DNA of 64,000 nt from Lineus longissimus (GCF_910592395.1 NC_088314.1:4032001-4096000), one strand, 5' to 3'. Shown: positions 14,901 through 27,919, numbered from the stretch's first letter. Notes: generated by a model not told the origin, from the sequence alone. A program made the numbers and translations.

Positions 14901-17900
14901 TATTCACTGGTTATCAACAAAAATAAAAACTAGACAACCTTTTTGGCAATCATGAGAAATTGTATGACATTTTACAGTCTGTCTGTAACACAAGCAACAA
15001 CTAAAAGAGCATTTTGTTGTCTGGCACGTAATTGTAAGAGCAAAAAAGGTTGAACACAGTTTTTCATGTTTTCTTTGTCAAAATGGCTACCAGGCCGGGG
15101 CGGTATTCTCGTAAATCTTACACCTTCCCAAATCTTGACAGGGGGAGGCAGAGCGGAGCTTCAATACAATGAAAAAAGTTATGACACTTAGGGAGACGTT
15201 TTAGATGAACTCTTTCGGGCCAAATGATCCGGACATCCTTCCAGTGAAGCGTGTAACTATGATTTATGCTATGTAACGCCCATCATTGAAAAGACCAATA
15301 ATGCAATCTCAGCAATGATATTCGATGAATTAACCTTACAGGCTGTTCCATATCATACTTATTACTAACCACTTTTCTCGCCTAGCGATAAAATTCATTT
15401 TCAGAATTCCTACTGCGTCCTGAAAATCAGGACACCTTTACCAAACCTTGCACATTTGTCAACTTAACACCGTTGACAAGATTCGGGACGAGATTAAAAC
15501 TTTACCACCCCCGGCCCATTTGTCAACCAAACACCGCTGAAAAGATTATGGAACAGCCAGTAACCGCATAAAAAAACAGACCGGCGGCCATTTTGTGATG
15601 CGTCTTTCTTACCTCCAGGATGCTTTACAACAACCCAGTTCCGCTTTATGAGGGAAGGACAAAGAATTTAATTTATAAGAATTGGTAGGAAATAACTCAT
15701 GCGGTTAGGTCCAATTTGAGCAAAAGATTCACTTAGTATCTGTTATGTTCAACACTATCCTCTCTGGACATGAGTTATGAGCGAGAGATAGGGACGTTTC
15801 TAACTTTATGTGGACGGAATTATGGGGAATGATTGCACATCTCAAAGGTTACCTTTGCGCATCAGACAACCAATGCGATACGCCCAAAATCTCACAACTT
15901 TTGGTCGGTTTCCTAAGGGTTGGTCTGTCTGGTGAGGCTTTTCTATGCGATATATTGTCCCACTTTGGACTTGAAATGTCATTAAGTCGAGCTACTTGGG
16001 TAGAGAGTTGTTAATTCGAAAACTACTTATTTTCGCTGTGAAAGCCTACACTATTCGGATCAAAAGTAAGGGCCACAGCAATCATCTGGTTTGTCAATCT
16101 GTGGGAAATACATGACAACTGCCTCGGGCATGGAGAAATATTTTTATATCTCTCAATCAAGTGTACACCGAATGTGCACCTCCCACTTTCAATTAATGAA
16201 TTACACGCTTCAAACATTTTCGATTTTCCTTAAAACCTCCATTCTTCTTTGGCATGGCTCTGGGCGACAGGAACTATTTCATTTTGGCGAGTAACTTAAT
16301 TTGCTAGCAAAAGTACCCAACAGTCACTCGGTGCGCTCAATCGAAGATCCGATAATAGGGAGGTTCAGAAATTGCTTCGAAGACGTTGTCTGTGTACGGA
16401 TGGCCTTACTGTACATGATGTTCGCACTTTGTACAAAATTACTCTCTGAGTAACCTATCGATTAATGTATGTAGGCCTACACATACCCCGGCGCAGACTC
16501 ATCAAAATTACATCTTATTAATCTCGCTCAGGAAATATCTCAATACCAAAATATATTAATCTTCGCTTCGAAAATACGTATCATTTGCATGGCCAGTCTA
16601 ATTACCTGCAGCATAGAGCAGTCCAAACATATTCGACACATCCAGGAGTTTATTTGAACCAAATAAAACGAAACAATGCCATATTTTTCTTAATCGGTTC
16701 GGCGTGAGCAGGAGGTGTGAAAAAAGCCAAGCTGATGATGTCAACTCCAATGATCTCAGTTTGAAGTCCGGCCTTGATTTAGCTGCGGAAGGAATCTCAC
16801 GTTCCCCATACTTGAGCTAAACATGGTAGCAGAAGCGGTGTGCAAGCAAATTCCAGTACACGATGGTCCTCGGTGTCACGGCGAGGTCGCAGCATGGTTC
16901 CAGTCCCAGTTGGGGGCAAACTCTCCTTTGACGTCTTATAAATTACTACCATTGAAAGCGAGCAACTACCCCCGGGGTCCCGGGTTCAGACGTGGCCTGG
17001 GGCTACCCGTCTTTCTGAAACATTCCAGTGCTATTTAGCTTGGTCAATCCATCAAACTAGTAACATACATGTACATGATAAAAGCATCACCAACAAGGTG
17101 CATGATACTTAACACACAAATGTTACTGTAATAATTTGTTTCCTGTTTAAAACAGTGTTCTTCAGAAAATGGCAGTAAAGCCTATCAATTCGATAAATTA
17201 TGGCAATAATCCCAAGAAATTCCATTATACGGAGGAGTCTCTATTTTTAAAGTTTGCCTTGTCCCAACGCCTCTTCTTACAAATCGTAAAAGGTAACACT
17301 TCAGGAACCAGATATGAATAGTGCCAATATTTTCCTTTTTGCATTAATTTCACACTGCAAATGACAGACTACAAAACGACTGTCAAATTTTCAAGCAATG
17401 ATGAAGAACTTTCAAGCAGTGAATGGGCCATCATTCTTCGAGTGAGGAAGCGTTAGACATTCAACTTTTGATAATAGCCTGCTTTCAAAATATCGCCGGT
17501 TTTGTCAAACTTTACAAGTGATGTCAAAGAAATATCAGACCGGAGGTTATGAAAGGCGAACCGTCATTTGTCGTTTGTTAATCTAAATATTTTCATGTGA
17601 GGCTGTTGTGGCAAGCCAAAAGTAATCATCACTCTTTCAAAATGAGAGCCTTTATACTCATTGATGGAAGTGTTAAAAATTGAACGAGAGCTATAAAAAA
17701 AAGTAGAAAAAATGATTTGCTTCGAACCGAGTCGAACCAGTGACCTAAGGATTACAGTGTGTAACCTTCTGTAGTCCTCCGCTCTACCAACTAAGCTATC
17801 AAAGGAATATGGAAGGCACTCTCGATCATTTTAGTACTTAATGGAATTTGCCTGGTTTCTATGAAGAAGGCCTATTGTCCAGCTCGACCAATAGTTGTAT

Positions 17901-20900
17901 TCAAAGAGTTTGCTTTGTTGACACCCGTCCACTTGCGTATTCCGTTTATTATATAAATATTTTCATGTGAGGCTGTTGTGGCAAGCCAAAAGTAATCATC
18001 ACTCTTTCAAAATGAGAGCCTTTATACTCACTCATTGATGGAAGTGTTAAAAATTGAACGAGAACTATGAATAAAAAAAGTAGAAAAAATTACTTGCTTC
18101 AAACCGAGTCGAACCAGTGACCTAAGGATTACAGTGCGTAACCTTCTATAGTCCTCCACTCTACCAACTGAGCTATCAAAGGAATATGAAGGGCACTCTC
18201 GATCATTTTAGCACTTAATGGAATTTGCCTGGTTTCTATGAAGAAGGCCTATTGTCCAGCTTGACCAATCGTCGTATTCATAGAGTTTGCTTTGTTGACA
18301 TCTGACCACTTGCGTATTCCGTTTATTATATAAATGATAATGTTATGATGTACATGAACATAGTAGTTTCATAAATGGAAATACAGGATGCTTCAGAGTT
18401 TTGTTCCTCTGTTTATACCTGAATGAGCTTCAACTGGTTCAACGTTTCATTTCATAATTACCTGAATGAGCTTCAACTGAATGAGCTTCAACGTTTCATT
18501 TCATAATTAACGTTCCATCCATTTGCAGCTTTAGCAAACATTTTGTTTTGTCATGTAGTTGTGATATATTGACACAAACATTACAAAATTACCCGTGATA
18601 TGATAAAGAACGCTGAAAATAGACCAACAGCCTCAGGCCTGGTTGTATTGGATTATAATGCAGTGGGGGTGTCTTGCTCAAGTTCCTACATCGCAATACA
18701 TTGCAGCGTCCTTTCTCGCATCATGATACTCCTTCGTCATATCGAGAGGCAGTGTATATTGAAAACCACCAGTGTCAAGATGCCTCAGCGTAAGAGAATC
18801 CCCATTACATATAAAGATAATATTAAAGCCGATTATAATGTGAACCTTTGAGATATTAAGCCAAGCCTAGCTTCAGTAGGGTTCACGAATGGACCTTACT
18901 ACTTTATTTCATACTTTCACAGTCACACTGAAATATTTCTTTTACTTTTCCAGCGAGTAGAGAAACAGCATTCACACATTCAATATCGGCAGGAGGGGTG
19001 GTACACTCGATCGCCCGGTCTTGTCGCGACGGCGAACTGTCGCGGTGCGGCTGCAGCCAGGCCCTGCGGCCTAAGGACTTACACAGAGACTGGATATGGG
19101 GAGGTTGTGGGGACAACTTGGAATACGGTTACAGATTTGCTCAAGGATTCGTGGATGTACGGGAAAGGGAGAAGAACCATCCGCGGCACTCGAGGGGTTT
19201 AGCGCGGATGATGATGAATCTGCATAATAATGAGGCTGGTCGACGGGTGAGTATGATTGTGACCTAACGTTGGTTACTTCCCAGGGCGAACCTCCTGAGG
19301 GCGTCAAGGTGTTCTCGACAAGTTGAGGAATTCACCACCGGTGCTGACATATCTATTTTGTGCGACAAAGCAATTGATACCGAAAAAACCCAGAGGAATA
19401 ACATGGTCAAACATCGAAACTATGACCAATACAGTACTACTAAGTTGCCAAGCGAATAATTAACCTGAATTTACGTGGGACGAGACTTTAGTTTCGCTCA
19501 AGAGTTTTCAGACGACTTTTCATGACACCTATGACAACATCAAACACTCATCTGTCAATTTTTCTCGGAATCCTTTAACGATACTGGCTCGGGTATTGAA
19601 CTCCTTTCAGAACGTCTTGGTGGCTCTTGGCCAATCTCACGTCTGGTATGTCAAGAATGTAGTTGGTAACCTGGCGAAGTAACACTGGTAGCACTGGCCA
19701 CATTCTGACCACATTTTTCTTGACTGTAAATATGGTTGTGGTTGTATCCCGATCGTTGGGAAAGTACCGCATTGTAGGTTCAAATGTACGTGTATTCTTG
19801 TAGTACATCGTACCTGCATATCAAATTCTATTGCTGAATTTTCTGTCGAAAACGTTATCAACGAAACACAATTCCTTTGTTCCGTAAAGTGTCTCCTATG
19901 ACATGGTCAATTTGACATCAGTTTGAAATCGATTTTAATTATCTCTGGGTTATTAGATAGGTGATGAAGCCTGACCAATACCCACAAAACCGCGAGAAAT
20001 AACCCAACATTAATTGTATTATCCTCAGACCATTAATTATTGGCAAATCCATTAGAAATTGAATCATCATTAAACTACACTGTTGAACTTAATACTTATA
20101 TTGTCTCTATTCAAGACAGTGTTTTTGTGGTGAACCTTGAACCAGGCAAACCCCTCAGAGTATAGTTTCTATGTGCCAGTTAGAGCTGATGATCAGGCTT
20201 TAGTCCTGTTTCACCATCGGCAAAGCAGACAAATTCTCGTATCGTGCACAACACATTTGTATCGTCGAGGGTGGCAGGACAAACTGCACGACGCGTCAGG
20301 TACCAAACACTCCACAGTGTCTGATTTCGACTCTGACAGAACTGTCCATTTGCCCCTAGACCACACATTAAACACTCCACAAAGCAGAAAATATCAGAAG
20401 TTGACAAGTGACAAATAACGCCCATCACTTGTCCAGTGATGATGGGCGACCCCGACCGCGTCGAATACCATTGTCGAAATGTTCCCATCACCACGGGACC
20501 CCTCTTCAACTGTTTGCCGACATCCAGGCCATTAGGGCCAATCTCACTTGAAATCTCCCAGAACAACATGTACTTATAGTGCAGAGAATCATAGAAATGC
20601 ATTATAAATTTCGGCAAAAGTTATTGAATGGACTGAAAATTTGCTCTGATAGTCACTTCATTACTCCGTTATGTTCACCTATTCGCCAAAACTTTTGCGC
20701 AGTTGACAGTGCTGCGCTTTACGTTGCAATATCGCGTTATTATCACGTTATTTCAATGAATGAAAAGCATGCATCTGAAGAAAGAATGGCTGGTTTTGAT
20801 ATCAATTAGGCCGGAGACGAGAGTCATTCTCAGGCGACCAACCAGTGAGTATTGATAAACTGAGGTTGATGAATGAAACCTTTTTCAACAAGGCTGTGAA

Positions 20901-23900
20901 TATTACTCATGATGTCCCTCATTACATTTCAAAATATTCCAATACGTCGTGTCGTACACATATACCCCCAACGCACTGCACCTGCGCTGCCTTATGCACG
21001 TGTAGAATGGAGGGCGGGGGCAGGGTGTGGGGGTCAGTTATGAGATATAGTGGAGACCAAAATATACACGCCTACATTCTGACTTATCGACAGGAAGTTA
21101 CGAAATTGTATATAGATACAAAAAGCGCATGAATACTTAAATTTCGTAGAAACTTAAATGTCCGACGAAACGTTCGTCAGCAGTAAATTGCGTTGAAGGA
21201 AATTTAGTCAAAAAATACTCAAAAAAACATCAGTCTATAGACTTTTGCATTCTTGGTTAGTTAGACAGTGTGCTAGCACCCGGACGTGGTACACCCGATG
21301 CTAACAGAATAGCACCCACGCTAAGCTGTATCAACAGGTAGAACCCCCTGCTGATCTTCCCGCTTCGTTCTGACGATTAAGCAAAGCACCATACGAACCA
21401 TTAAGTAAATTAATACATTTCTATTGTTTTTGTGGTAAAGGCTATGGTAACTTTACGGTATGTAAAGGGAACATTGTCGTGTTCCTACCTGGGTGTACTT
21501 ATAATTGATGATGCGGTGTTTCTCGAAGAAAATGTCATCGAATATAAGGTACCTGAAAGACAAGATGGCCGCACCACGTATATGCCACGCGTGAACGTAA
21601 CAGTGCGATATGGTAGGCTTGTTACGGTTGGCACGGACTCTACTATCCTGTCACGGGTCCAAGTCACTAAGTCTTCGATACGAATATATGAGCAGAATGT
21701 TTTGAAAGATGTCTTGATTAATGCCTTGGTCGGCCTGGGTGATCATATCTTAATGATAGGTTTAGGTGTTCGAGTGAATCGACGATGATTACGGTTTATA
21801 AATGGATGATTGCAATCATTCAGGCCAAAGTGTCATCTCGGCTCAACGCATATTGCTCCCAGAGGCTATATGCAAATTAAAACCTCAAAGCAGGATATGA
21901 TAGATGAAGGATAACTTGAATAACGAAAGCCAATTCAGTGTTAAATGTTCTCATCAGAGTAGGTCTGGCTTAGAAATGACTTAAATGATTTCCGCAACAA
22001 TCCATCATAACGTTCATTTGATGAGATAGTAGATGCTATTGGAATCTTAGCAAATCGTGCGATCGCCATCTTTTGAATTTTGTTCGATGTGTTAGGCTTT
22101 CACTTGATTCAATGACAGAATGGAGAAAGTTTTTCTGTAAAGGTTTGATAACTTGACAGACCTGATGAAAATGATAACGAGCAAATTTTCGCCACCCACC
22201 AACGCTGTCTTGTGCGTCGAATTTCGAGGCAAAAGGCTATCACCGGAAGACGATAGTTGATTGTTTCTCTCTTCTTCTTCACAAAAGACGTGTTCAGAAT
22301 AGCTGCCAGGTGTAGTTTTCCTCCTGTCAAACTTTTATGAAATTATCGCCAAATTCCCTGGCAAATGTTACTTAATGGAATCTATTGAGACGTGAACCGG
22401 TCTTGGCAATTGAGCATTTTATCCCAAAGAATACTAACATGCTAATTGTTCTCTCAGTGAATTGATAGCATCGGTGGCTGATGGCTGATTGGAGAGATAA
22501 CCTTCAGTACCTGTCCATCAAAGCCCTGTGAGTGATCCCGTTAACCCCGTTGCACTTCTGAACACGAACGAGCAACAATCAACCACTTCGTTTTGTGTAC
22601 GTGTGGTCCAGGGATCGAGTTCTGACACGATTTCACTGTTAGTTTGATCCAAATACGAAACTACGTCTAGCTAATTGCAACTATCTTTAAGGCAGAGGTA
22701 CCCGGACGTTGGTGCTAACACCCGGAATTGTGAAGCACTTGTCTGATGCTTGAGGTCAGCGCGTGCGGGGTTCCCTGGACTTGACACAAGTCAAAGGAGT
22801 TTTCAAACCTGGGCCACCAACCGAGAGGAGCTTTGCAATGCTTGTTGCGACTTCCAAACTATTGATATTTTGTATATTCTTTGCGCAAAAAGTGGGTCAC
22901 TCGATCAAGGTACCAAGAGATTCGCAGAAAATACTTAGAGCTTTTTTGGCAGCAATCAGTACACACCGCAGCTATTTCCGTTCGTTGGGGTTATACAGGA
23001 CAAAAATAAAGAAGCCTCCTCTAAAAAAATACTTGATCTAATATCAAATTTGTTGGGCAGCCGCACATTTTAGACTATTTCTGACAGCATCTATTCAATA
23101 CACCCTTTCTCTGATGTTGACTTTAGTTTGTTCCTGATAGAAAGTTCCTTCAGAACAGGAGCGAGATGGTCGCCGTAGATCTCATCTCGCAGCATGAAAA
23201 ATTGCCTCCTGCCTTGCTCATGGCGACACCTTGCACTAGTAGGAAATCTTGGCCCAGGCGGAAAGAACTCCAGTAATAGAAACAAACCTCAAGAGTCTCC
23301 AAATAAATGTTATCTAACAGCATGTGGGGACTGACCTCGAACCACTAAAATCCGCCTTTTTACCAATGGTTTTCCTTCCATTGCGCATCCCACAATTTGA
23401 TATGGCTTCCTGGAATAACGGTACCTAGGGCAACCATACCCGACCTCTTACCAGACAATGGATAAAGGTGAAGCCACCTCTCTCCACGGTTGTCCGTCAC
23501 CCGGGGCGGCCGAACGATTCCTATTTCTATACACTGCCAGGTAGGCAACGATTGGACGATCTGATAGACTTGCGGTTGATGAAGTCTGCGGTTGAGAGGT
23601 TGTTGCTCTTGGATTGCCCCTGTCGATTTCAGGAAACGAATTACTAAATCTGTCTGTCAATCAACATTGTTTAAAGTGCTTTTTTCATACGACTGCAGAG
23701 CCTTTGTTTAATGTATGATCAATTATTTGGGAAGGTTCTATATTTCTGTAGGATTCTAGATGGGTTCTGTTCACTAAACTCTGTGAGCTATTATCTGCTG
23801 TACATTTTGTAAAGACTGCACATACACAAAAAAGGAGTGATAAATCAAATTCTGATTAAAAAACATGTTAGACACATCTAGCCTGAATCAAAAACACCCG

Positions 23901-24579
23901 ATGTCACACCTCAAGCTGGCTGAAATGAATCTAACACAGGCCCTCACCATCACACTGCGACTTAGTATTCCCATGCCACTGCCAAACAGCTCACCAGCTG
24001 GACTTCTTGTGAGGCTGTAGCGCTCAGGTTAATTTCATGTGATTTGAAATTCGTTTTTTTTCCAGCTTTGAAATATCACCATGAATAGTGTTTTATGTCG
24101 CCCTTTTCTCTCTTCAGGCCGTCTACGAGCTAGCCAAGGTCGCGTGCAAGTGTCATGGCGTCTCGGGGTCGTGCAGTTTAAAAACCTGCTGGCAGCAGCT
24201 GCCTCCATTCAGGGAGGTCGGTGACCGCCTGAAGGAGAAGTACGATGGTGCTTCAGAGGTCTCATTCAACAGACGAGGAACCAAACTCGACCGGAAGAAT
24301 CCAAAGTTCAATAAACCAACAAAAAATGACATGATGTATTTGGACGAATCTCCGGATTACTGCTCGCCGAATTTTGAGACTGGTTCGCTCGGTACCACTG
24401 GGCGGCGCTGTATTCGCGATTCTGTGGGGACAGAGAGTTGCGGTTTGTTATGCTGTGGACGAGGTTATAATACGTACAAGCAGACGATATCTGAACGCTG
24501 CCATTGCAAATTTCACTGGTGTTGTTCTGTGAAGTGCCAGACGTGTAAACACGTCATTGACGTCTATACATGTAAATAA
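5798..24579 (+). CDS. Wnt5: Wnt5 secreted signalling ligand, complete, four coding exons
   Basis: Encodes a secreted, lipid-modified Wnt ligand that acts through Frizzled/Ror-type receptors, typically in beta-catenin-independent signalling (family knowledge). Coding exons 5798-5916, 10672-10922, 18954-19246 and 24118-24579 join with matching phases (2, 1, 0) into 374 residues. All four acceptors end in AG and all three donors start with GT. The mature part has exactly 24 cysteines, the usual Wnt number. Seen motifs: IGAQP-like block ILGAQPIC at 55-62, N-glycosylation site N107-C-S, WGGCGDN in exon 3, CHGVSGSC with the conserved acylated serine at S237, and CHCKFHWCC near the C-terminus. [10 protein letters not shown] and GSLGT mark subfamily Wnt5. 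A second in-frame Met at 5822 would give 366 residues. Very sure of family; subfamily assignment also strong. Confidence 0.97.
5917..10671 (+). other. Wnt5 intron 1
   Basis: A GT-AG intron of 4755 bases with the CAT/CGT microsatellite. An ORF near 10034-10240 has no Met and no recognised domain and is not called. Otherwise nothing recognised. Confidence 0.85.
8854..8906. repeat. CAT/CGT trinucleotide microsatellite
   Basis: An uninterrupted three-base register of CAT units changes to CGT towards the 3' side. It lies in Wnt5 intron 1, outside any exon. Confidence 0.95.
10672..10922 (+). CDS. Wnt5: Wnt5 coding exon 2
   Basis: The acceptor TATTTTCAG ends at 10671 and the donor GTAAGT starts at 10923. 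The exon supplies residues 41-123 plus split codons at both ends. It holds the ILGAQPIC block, KKLC, YQDHMP, the ECQWQFR-RRWNCS block with the N-glycosylation site, and VFGSVV. The first four conserved cysteines are here. Confidence 0.96.
15341..15558. mobile_element. MITE-like element with 12-bp terminal inverted repeats
   Basis: GGCTGTTCCATA at 15341-15352 is the exact inverse of TATGGAACAGCC at 15547-15558. Inside is a degenerate tandem pair (period about 69) around CATTTGTCAACnnAACACCG. No coding sequence and no clear target-site duplication. Size and structure fit a short non-autonomous DNA transposon in Wnt5 intron 2. Confidence 0.5.
17718..17805 (-). pseudogene. tRNA-Tyr-like pseudogene with intron, copy 1
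   Basis: On the - strand it starts CCTTTGATAGCTTAGTTGG and continues with a tyrosine-type D arm, a GGAGGACT anticodon arm, an intron-like insert of about 15 bases and the variable loop AGGTC, then TTCGA. Length and layout match intron-bearing tRNA-Tyr. The anticodon triplet reads ACA where GTA is expected, the first acceptor pair is mismatched, and the T stem has lost a base. It is therefore more likely a pseudogene or SINE head than a working tRNA. Confidence 0.7.
18095..18182 (-). pseudogene. tRNA-Tyr-like pseudogene with intron, copy 2
   Basis: The second copy in the 370-bp duplication has the same layout. The anticodon triplet reads ATA rather than GTA and the T stem carries the same missing base, so the damage predates the duplication. 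The D arm (GCTCAGTTGG) is closer to consensus than in copy 1. Confidence 0.7.
18418..18509. repeat. Two-copy tandem repeat, about 45 bp
   Basis: CCTGAATGAGCTTCAACTG followed by TTCAACGTTTCATTTCATA occurs at 18418-18460 and again at 18461-18509, the second with a small internal GAATGAGC duplication. It lies in Wnt5 intron 2. Confidence 0.85.
18954..19246 (+). CDS. Wnt5: Wnt5 coding exon 3
   Basis: The acceptor TTTTCCAG ends at 18953 and the donor GTGAGT starts at 19247. The exon encodes [48 protein letters not shown] and LHNNEAGRR, all typical of Wnt5. Residue 124 is Ala, split across the intron, where many Wnt5 proteins have Gly or Pro. The phase is 0 at the 3' end. Confidence 0.96.
19247..24117 (+). 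other. Wnt5 intron 3
   Basis: A GT-AG intron of 4871 bases. Two longer ORFs (- strand 20180-20617, + strand 21432-21788) have no recognisable domains. No repeats of note. Confidence 0.8.
24118..24579 (+). CDS. Wnt5: Wnt5 coding exon 4 with stop
   Basis: The acceptor TCTCTTCAG ends at 24117; the stop codon TAA is 24577-24579. It encodes 153 residues with 16 of the 24 cysteines, including the acylation loop [37 protein letters not shown] and the C-terminal [11 protein letters not shown] knot ending in TCK. The exon is GC-richer than the flanking intron and 3' UTR. Confidence 0.97.
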   Translation, partial: AVYELAKVACKCHGVSGSCSLKTCWQQLPPFREVGDRLKEKYDGASEVSFNRRGTKLDRKNPKFNKPTKNDMMYLDESPDYCSPNFETGSLGTTGRRCIRDSVGTESCGLLCCGRGYNTYKQTISERCHCKFHWCCSVKCQTCKHVIDVYTCK

Positions 24580-26500
24580 AAAGGCTGGCAGTGCATGCTT
24601 CAGTGCAATGTTGCAGAGTGTCGGTGGATCTAAAAGATGGACTTTGGGCTGCATTTCAAAACCGTTCGAGGCGATGTTGAAAACGTGTTGTTTTGATCTT
24701 ATATTAAAAAGTGGAGGCCATACAAAGGGAAAGGCGACCCGGAATCGATTTCATTTTGATTCATAACCGGAATTGCATTTTAATGCCGGAAGAAGTTCGT
24801 TGATCGGGGAACTGGTTGATTTATTAGGACTCGCTCATGTCGGGTTTTGGCCGTCGGGCTGCCATGTGAACTTGTCCTTGACTTACCACTCGGGCAAATG
24901 CGAAATCAAAATCGGACTTACCCTACTAAAAGTATTCGTCTATCAAAAAATACAATAACAGTATTCGTTGCGTAGTAGTAATAAGGGCTGGTGTCGCTTT
25001 AGCTGTAAGTGTTCGTTGCCTTAGAAACTGTTGTTGCTTAAAAAACAATGACTTGTTCATTGACCGAGAAGCTTTAGGTCCCAGGTTACTGCTGCGTTAT
25101 TCCCAGCACCAGGTCATGTAATGTCTAGGTTCTCAATGCCCTTTGTTTGTAAAATGGACAATGTTTCAAGCAATATGCCCGAAATTGCTCGTGCTGAGAA
25201 CTATACTAGTATTTGTACAGACTGATATTGTCGATAGAAGCATAATAAGTATTAAATGTAAAATCAAAAATATATCGGACGTTAGATGAAGAAAAGAAAT
25301 CACAAACAATTTATTTAGTGAGTCACAGCTTAATTCGAACGATAAATGCTACGTGATCATATAGGCGTTTTTGCGCTGGATTGGGAAATCACTTTATCAG
25401 AAGAACGAGAACGTAACGTGAGCTTAACGGTGAACGTGACACTGAGTAACGTGCCGGGAGGTGGATAAGAGTTGGTCAGAGGATCACTTGCATAACGCTG
25501 TGTCGGTTGTCGTATCTGAAATCTCAATTCCCGAGTTCTTATCTGGTCGTTATTTCAATCTTCGATTTATGTTTGTAAATATACTGTGGTAGTTTTGCTG
25601 TATATGTTATTAAATCGACTACGTCATATTGTATTTAGCGGAAGTTCAAATTAAGAGGTACATGTAGACACCTTTTCAGTGATTTAGAGATGAATAAACA
25701 TACATGTTCTTATACTGAGAAGTGAGAATGGCAACTTTGGAAATGAGGTATTACTGTAAATAACTTTGAGGAGTGTTGCTGCATTGACCTGAAATACCGA
25801 GTAGACCTACACACGTGAATAGTAGAAAAATGCATAACATATTCCTATTGTCGATGAAGTTGTTGCTGTTGCCAATCTTGACCAAAACCTTTACAACAAT
25901 ATTCTTTTTGACTCGGATATTAGTAGAGCTACAATTGTTTCACAACCCAACACGAAACTATCGGTATCAGTGTAACAATCCAGATGGCACCAGACCATTC
26001 TTGACGAGATTCATTCTCCGAGCTGATCGAAGAATAGTCTCTCTGCCATTAGTGATTTCCATGATATCCGAATAGCTATCGATCAGTCCCACCAAACCCA
26101 TATCATGCGGGGCCCTTGACCCTGAAATAAGCCAACGCCAGTGTTTTCTCGGTGCCGATTTCAAGTCACGAAAACACCACCATCTGCCGGATCGTCCTGT
26201 AACTTGTTGATCGTGATTTGAAAAGAGGGCGCAGAGCTTCGAAGATTGAGCTACACGTGTGTTGCACTAAATCATGCTTTCCTTCGCAAAGTCAGTTGTC
26301 ACGTCGTGTGAAAACCCTAAGCAAAATGCGGTGATTCTTTTAGACCCAGTTTGTAGGTAACTTTCAGTGTTCTTTCGCCAATTGTTGTATATAAATATTA
26401 CTTTGAGCATTGGTGAGAAAGTTCGTGTAGCATTCAATTTAATTTATTGTGTATAGAGCTATAATTGAAATAAACTGAGCTTCACTGTCCTTAAGTGTTA
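24580..26500 (+). other. Wnt5: Likely Wnt5 3' UTR with candidate poly(A) signals
   Basis: No coding potential follows the stop codon. AATAAA hexamers occur at 25693-25698 and 26469-26474. Either could end the transcript, giving a 3' UTR of roughly 1.1 or 1.9 kb. The exact end needs transcript data. Confidence 0.4.
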
Positions 26501-27919
26501 CGGGTTATTTATTGCCCTGAAATCTTCCCCCGGTCGGTCGTTTCCAAGCGGTTAAATATATGGCTTTGGGTCTATCTAGATTTAAAAAAATAACACCGCA
26601 TGGGCTGGCGGGTATCTGATCAAGGCTTTATGGAGGTATGATGCCAAATACAGTACTGGAAGAGTAGCCTTCTCGTTCTAACGAAATAGCTTTATCTTTC
26701 TAACCAAGCTGTGTACCCCTTACCCCCAGCCTTACCCCCATCCTTCGCCCCTAGCCAAGACTTTTATTTCAGAGATACCTGACAGCGATAAATATAGCAT
26801 CATTCTGCGATGGTTGTCAACACAAATATATACACATGTTGTTTCGAGAGGTCCTAATACTCCCACATTTATCCAGGAATATGTAGGACACTCGTCTGGA
26901 AATCAACGCCAAGACTTCCTACGCCTCCTCCATTGTCTTGCCTCCCCGGAACTCAAACTTTAACGTGAGTTAATTGTAATCTTACTCTCTATATACCAAA
27001 GTGATTAACCTAGGAATACAGTTGCACTTCACTGAAAACTAATGATGTGTTGATGAGTTCAATGAATCCTTCGGGACAATCTCTTCCGAGTGGTAATCTG
27101 TCCAATTGACCACGACCAAGTATCTGATTTATAGTAGGGGCCTATATGTAGACTAGGCCTGTGGTCTACTGGTATGACCCATATTTTGGGTATTGTAAAA
27201 TTGTTATGACAAATATATTAAAAAAACTCTTACATAAGAATATTAATTGGTGTAATAGGTATCTATCGATAAAATCAAGATCACTTTAAGGTTGATATTT
27301 CTTGAGATGAAAACGAAAGAACATATTAGTGAAGGCACATTAGCAAAACCAAAATATTGATCTTTCAGAAATTAGTTAGGTATCAAACTTTCGTTTATCT
27401 GCTCAACGTTTTGAAGTGGTCGTGATCGCGTTGTAGACGAACGCCTGCTGACCAAATACTCGTAGCACAGTGACATGTGCATATCTTTGCTAATTTTGAC
27501 TATTTTGCTATACAGCCATGTATATGCAACATAGTTAATTTATTCTAAGATATGCATGCATGCATGCCATGGTGACCAATATTGAGGATCACCGATTGTT
27601 GATGTCTGGGGCATGACCTATCCTCCCATACAGCCATTGCATGCCCCTACATCCTCTATATAATGGTACCGGTACTGTTTACATCAGTCAAGGAGACACA
27701 TATTGATGGATACCATCGGTATGTGGTCTTGAGAAGCCGGTGTAACATCTGTGGTTGTTTCCCATGTGTCAGTGTTTCCAAACAATAGGCAGCTAGAGAG
27801 ACCACGACTTTTCAATGGGGGGGATACACAGAAAAACTTGTCAATCTATTTTTGAGCGTTCCCAAACAATGAGGGGAAACACTCAAAAACAGAAACACTC
27901 AAAAACATTACACCGGTTC
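26501..27919. other. Intergenic DNA between Wnt5 and the LINE remnant
   Basis: No coding or RNA feature was recognised. Only simple AT-rich stretches and a short ACACTCAAAAAC duplication near 27890 are seen. Confidence 0.55.

Larger units (their letters stand above)
17586..18335. repeat. Tandem duplication of a 370-bp unit with tRNA-like core
   Basis: Two head-to-tail copies, period 370 (TTTCATGTGA at 17591 and 17961), differ by a few substitutions and small indels. Each copy holds a tRNA-Tyr-like sequence on the - strand. The unit ends CCGTTTATTATATAAAT in both. It lies in Wnt5 intron 2. Confidence 0.9.
10923..18953 (+). other. Wnt5 intron 2
   Basis: A GT-AG intron of 8031 bases. It holds the MITE-like element, the duplicated tRNA-Tyr-like unit and a 45-bp tandem pair. 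No nested gene recognised. Confidence 0.85.

Noticed and set aside
16970-17000. GGGTCCCGGGTTCAGACG as a pol III box B
   Set aside because: No box A at a suitable distance and no tRNA fold around it.
20180-20617. 145-residue ORF on the - strand in Wnt5 intron 3
   Set aside because: No domain, no supporting splice or promoter signals, and the residues look like translated non-coding DNA.
21432-21788. 118-residue ORF on the + strand in Wnt5 intron 3
   Set aside because: No recognisable domain, no signal sequence and no supporting context.
24448-24654. - strand ORF opposite the last Wnt5 exon
   Set aside because: A shadow of the Wnt5 coding sequence.
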